DNA from: Ktedonobacterales bacterium | GTDB lineage: Bacteria > Chloroflexota > Ktedonobacteria > Ktedonobacterales > JADMIN01 | Length of the DNA: 7,917 bases | Direction: 5' to 3' | Assembly: GCA_025450405.1 (NCBI GenBank) | Contig: JANWHL010000220.1 | Location: 1 to 7,917 of the forward strand | Shown here: positions 6,245 through 7,917 of the stretch, piece by piece | How the letters are laid out: the number at the start of each line of letters is the position of its first letter | Position numbering within the stretch: position 1 is the first letter of the stretch | Translations under genes and position numbers: made by a program | Notes under the pieces: model-generated | What the model was told of the DNA's origin: nothing | The model's database searches: none | Seen by the model: only the letters and a program-made list of their open reading frames with translations

Positions 6245-6519
6245 ATGCTCTACCTCACCGCCCCCTCGGGCTGGGCGATCGGCGGCGTCGGCAGCATCCA
6301 CGTGCTGGGCAACGCCTTCGGCACCGCGACGCTGGCGCACGGCACCACCACCAAGGCCGTCAGTAGCAGCGCGTGCGGTGGGAGCAGCCACGTGATCCTG
6401 ACGGCGACTTCAGACCGCAGGTGAGCATCTGGGCGACGGTCGCACCCGGCGCCTTCACCCTCCACGCCAGCAGCGCCCCCAGCGCCGACATCACCTTCAG
6501 CTATCTCCTCATCAACTGA
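6245..6519 (+). pseudogene. Frameshifted C-terminal fragment of a secreted or surface-type protein
   Basis: From about 6245 the frame reads YLTAPSGWAIGGVGSIHVLG and continues to VILTATSD, then runs into a stop at 6422-6424. Shifting by one base near 6412-6418 (one C missing) restores DPQVSIWATVAPGAFTLHAS and ends in DITFSYLLIN with a TGA at 6517-6519. The joined ending, about 85-90 residues, has the style of a beta-rich C-terminal module (valine/threonine strands, an SDP turn, FTLHAS, final aliphatic-IN) that I associate with large repetitive surface or phage-tail-like proteins in Chloroflexota. Nothing recognisable precedes it, so it is probably a decayed remnant; a sequencing error in an otherwise short gene is possible. 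ATG at 6245 is only the nearest in-frame start. Confidence 0.55.
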
Positions 6520-6633
6520 GGGGTCAGGCGGATCGGCGCACGCGCCGACCCGCATTGTCACGATCCGGCAGGGGACCGGTTGGCCGAGCCGATATCAGGC
6601 GGGCGCGGCCGAGCCCTTGTACCAATGCTGGAG

Positions 6634-6707
6634 AGTCCCCGAAGGGGGACTTCGTGGCCGGCGGCCCGTAGGGGCGTTCGGTTGAACGCCCGCGCGGTTT
6701 CAACCGC
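6634..6707. repeat. Cluster of three strong hairpins (probable dispersed palindromic element)
   Basis: Hairpin 1 (6634-6651) has arms AGTCCCC/GGGGACT and loop GAAG. Hairpin 3 (6672-6691) has arms GGGCGTTC/GAACGCCC and loop GGTT. Hairpin 4 (6694-6707) has arms GCGGTT/AACCGC. A weak fourth, GGCC-GGC-GGCC (6656-6666), lies between the first two. GGTTGAA (6680-6686) is also complementary to TTCAACC (6699-6705), so hairpins 3 and 4 can be replaced by one alternative stem. The style resembles palindromic repeats scattered in Chloroflexota intergenic regions; only this copy is in the window. No T-run follows, so it is not a standard terminator. Confidence 0.6.
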
Positions 6708-7047
6708 CTGGAAACCGCCACGATGCACCACGATTTGGTATCACGCGTGCGCGTCACCGACACCACCCGTCCGTCCCCGCGCCCCTTCAGGGCGCCCGCT
6801 TGCCTTGCGCGACCTCGATTGGCGCGCGGCGCGACGTCGGACTTCGCTTGGTGCCGATGGGCAGGCATATCCGGCCACCCGTCAGACATCGTCCGCCGCC
6901 ACAGGTCGCGTCTCATACTTGTTGGCGAAGCCGCGATCACCACCCAGGATGTTGCGCCGCCGCAAACAATCTGGCGTGACACACTCGAGAATCCGCGCGA
7001 GAGTCAGCATATGACGGAGCCGCCCGGCAAGGTGTCCACTCACCTCG

Positions 7048-7184
7048 AACCTCCGCCGCCATGGCCGATTCGCCCGAAAATAACTCCATAGCCGAGCCGC
7101 GGAGGTGCCGCCTCCCCACTTCTTCAGGCCCACCGCTGACGGCGCGCCGGCATCTCGCTTCCCTCGCGAATCGCCCACGGCCGC
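7048..7184 (+). repeat. Dispersed repeat D, copy 2
   Basis: It matches 1-124 in the same orientation, including AACCTC at its start (7048), the GATTC-nCCCG leader and the palindrome region. Here TGACGGCGCGCCGGCA (7137-7152) has one mismatched pair compared with the perfect palindrome in copy 1. About 11 extra bases lie between AACCTC and GATTC. Confidence 0.65.
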
Positions 7185-7206
7185 CAACCACCCCGCTCGA
7201 CGACGC

Positions 7207-7266
7207 GGATGCGCCGCGTCCTTCAGGGCGCCTCCTCGCTCCACCACCCCGCCCGCCCCTGGCTGA
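7207..7266 (+). repeat. Dispersed repeat E, copy 2
   Basis: It aligns with 3845-3904. It contains a stem GCGCC (7211-7215) with GGCGC (7227-7231). It follows repeat D at the same distance at which repeat C copy 1 follows D at the left edge, and its tail ACCACCCCGCCCGCCCCTGG is identical to the tail of repeat C copy 3. Confidence 0.65.
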
Positions 7267-7308
7267 GCCGCACGCCCAGCGTGCCCATTCCCCACTCCCC
7301 GCCCGACG

Positions 7309-7374
7309 CGCAGGATGAGACGCGGACCTTCCATTCCGCATCCTCGCCATACCACCCCGCCCGCCCCTGGTCGC
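7309..7374 (+). repeat. Dispersed repeat C, copy 3
   Basis: It is 55 of 66 identical to 141-206 and shares the exact 19-base core with 254-272. The small hairpin is kept: GCGGA (7322-7326) with TCCGC (7335-7339). It lies about 100 bp after repeat E, the same spacing as between C copies 1 and 2. Confidence 0.7.
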
Positions 7375-7512
7375 GTCACTGTCAACCGTCAGCCGCGTCG
7401 CCCTTACGCCGCCGACGCGGCCCATATCTCACCGCACCACTGCGGCCACCATCGGTCCGCGCACCGGTCGGCTCGAACTTTGCATCGCCCCGCCCTTGGA
7501 ATCGTCCAGACA

Positions 7513-7542
7513 TTGACAGCGCCTATGCGCGCTGGATAGACT
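7513..7542 (+). promoter_or_regulatory. Promoter of the T-box leader
   Basis: TTGACA (7513-7518), an 18-base spacer and TAGACT (7537-7542) form a strong-looking housekeeping promoter. Transcription would begin near 7549, just before the T-box stem I. Confidence 0.7.
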
Positions 7543-7548
7543 GTGACA

Positions 7549-7851
7549 TACCAATCGTCACCAGGGGCCGAGACCGGGAGGAGTACGCGCGGAGCGGCGG
7601 TCAGAGACGGGGTGCCTGAGGCTGAGGGCCCCCACCGCCCGCCGCGCGGAAGTCGCCCGCGAGCCTGCGGCGCGCGGCCGGCGCGTGCGCAAATGGCGCA
7701 TGTCGCGACCGCCCCGCACGGGATGCGACCGCTATCTCGCCTGAGGCGGCGGCGTGCTCACTGCGTGGACCTTACACTTGTCGAGGGGCGCGTCGCGAAG
7801 CCAGGTGGCACCACGAGCGGCCCTCCTCGTCCTGCGCGAGGAGGGCTTTTT
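7549..7851 (+). promoter_or_regulatory. T-box riboswitch, probably serine-specific (serS leader)
   Basis: The T-box reads the charging state of a tRNA and permits transcription of the downstream gene when the tRNA is uncharged. Stem I: CGGG (7575-7578) pairs with CCCG (7656-7659), CGCGCGG (7586-7592) with CCGCGCG (7642-7648), and GGCGGT (7596-7601) with ACCGCC (7634-7639), capped by the CAGAGA...GGTG-type distal region. The specifier loop has AGTA (7582-7585) opposite GAA (7649-7651). Following the GAA-N-codon layout of other T-boxes, the specifier is TCG (7653-7655), a serine codon. The conserved T-box sequence AGGTGGCACCACG (7803-7815) has TGGC at 7806-7809, which pairs with a tRNA ending GCCA; serine tRNAs carry that G. 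GAGGG (7783-7787) can pair with CCCTC (7821-7825) as antiterminator, excluding the terminator. The regulated gene lies beyond the right edge. Confidence 0.88.
7820..7851 (+). terminator. Intrinsic terminator of the T-box
   Basis: GCCCTCCTCG (7820-7829) pairs perfectly with CGAGGAGGGC (7837-7846) across a 7-base loop and is followed by five T (7847-7851). It overlaps the antiterminator pairing segment at 7821-7825, as expected for attenuation. Confidence 0.9.
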
Positions 7852-7917
7852 GGCGCCCGGTGACCCCATCCCGCGCCCCCATTTCCACTACATCCATACA
7901 AGCCGTTGCGTAGGGGC
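7852..7917 (+). other. Leader tail before an unseen gene
   Basis: These 66 bases follow the T-box terminator. I see no ribosome binding site with start codon, so the controlled gene, predicted to be seryl-tRNA synthetase, begins past the end of the window. Confidence 0.5.

Larger units (their letters stand above)
6520..7512. other. Gene-free region with hairpin cluster and repeat block
   Basis: About 1 kb without a credible gene. Open frames on both strands are short, Arg/Pro/Ala-rich and overlap repeats. It contains a hairpin cluster (6634-6707), a short piece resembling the core of repeat E (CTTCAGGGCGCC near 6785-6796), and the second D-E-C repeat block (7048-7374). The remainder shows nothing I can name. 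Confidence 0.65.

Noticed and set aside
1..7374. Repeats considered as a CRISPR array
   Set aside because: Units are about 60-66 bp, diverged, irregularly placed, and lack identical short repeats with unique spacers; no cas gene is present.
6580..7385. Several 120-170 residue open frames on both strands
   Set aside because: Arg/Pro/Ala-rich, mutually overlapping, covering hairpins and repeats, with no ribosome binding site or recognisable motif.
7209..7863. Open frames of 136 and 106 residues near the right edge
   Set aside because: They overlap repeats and the T-box leader; the RNA structure explains the sequence better than coding.

Overview
The window is a GC-rich (roughly two-thirds G+C by eye), gene-sparse bacterial segment. 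RNase J together with a T-box riboswitch ahead of an unseen aminoacyl-tRNA synthetase gene suggests a lineage such as Chloroflexota (Thermomicrobia-like) rather than Proteobacteria. That assignment is inference from gene content and repeat style, because no rRNA or ribosomal protein is present.

Layout. Positions 1-563 hold no gene but carry copies of dispersed intergenic repeats. A small Gln-rich protein of unknown function (564-1058, +) runs tail-to-tail into, and overlaps by 35 bp, a GT4-type glycosyltransferase (1024-2244, -). The homologous N-terminus of the glycosyltransferase is open to a stop at 2257-2259 but has no ATG, GTG or TTG; the best start is an ATT with a good ribosome binding site and an extended -10 promoter. 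A stand-alone Rieske non-heme iron oxygenase alpha subunit (2596-3723, +) follows, with a 9-bp inverted repeat upstream of its promoter. Positions 3724-4045 hold two more repeat copies. RNase J (4046-5884, -) has an unusual basic, probably disordered N-terminal extension. Positions 6245-6519 carry the C-terminal end of a secreted or structural-type protein broken by a one-base frameshift. From 6520 to 7512 there is no gene, only a cluster of hairpins and a second copy of the repeat block seen at the left edge. The right edge is a complete transcription-attenuating T-box leader with its own promoter (about 7513-7851). Its specifier reads TCG (serine) and its tRNA-end-binding sequence is TGGC, so the gene just beyond the window is most likely serS.

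The genes do not form an operon or a recognisable pathway: each main gene appears to have its own promoter, three of them sharing a TGnTAnnnT extended -10 pattern. The most notable features are the repeat blocks of about 300 bp in direct orientation at both ends of the window, the missing canonical start codon of the glycosyltransferase, and the serine T-box. I found no convincing new multi-gene system.
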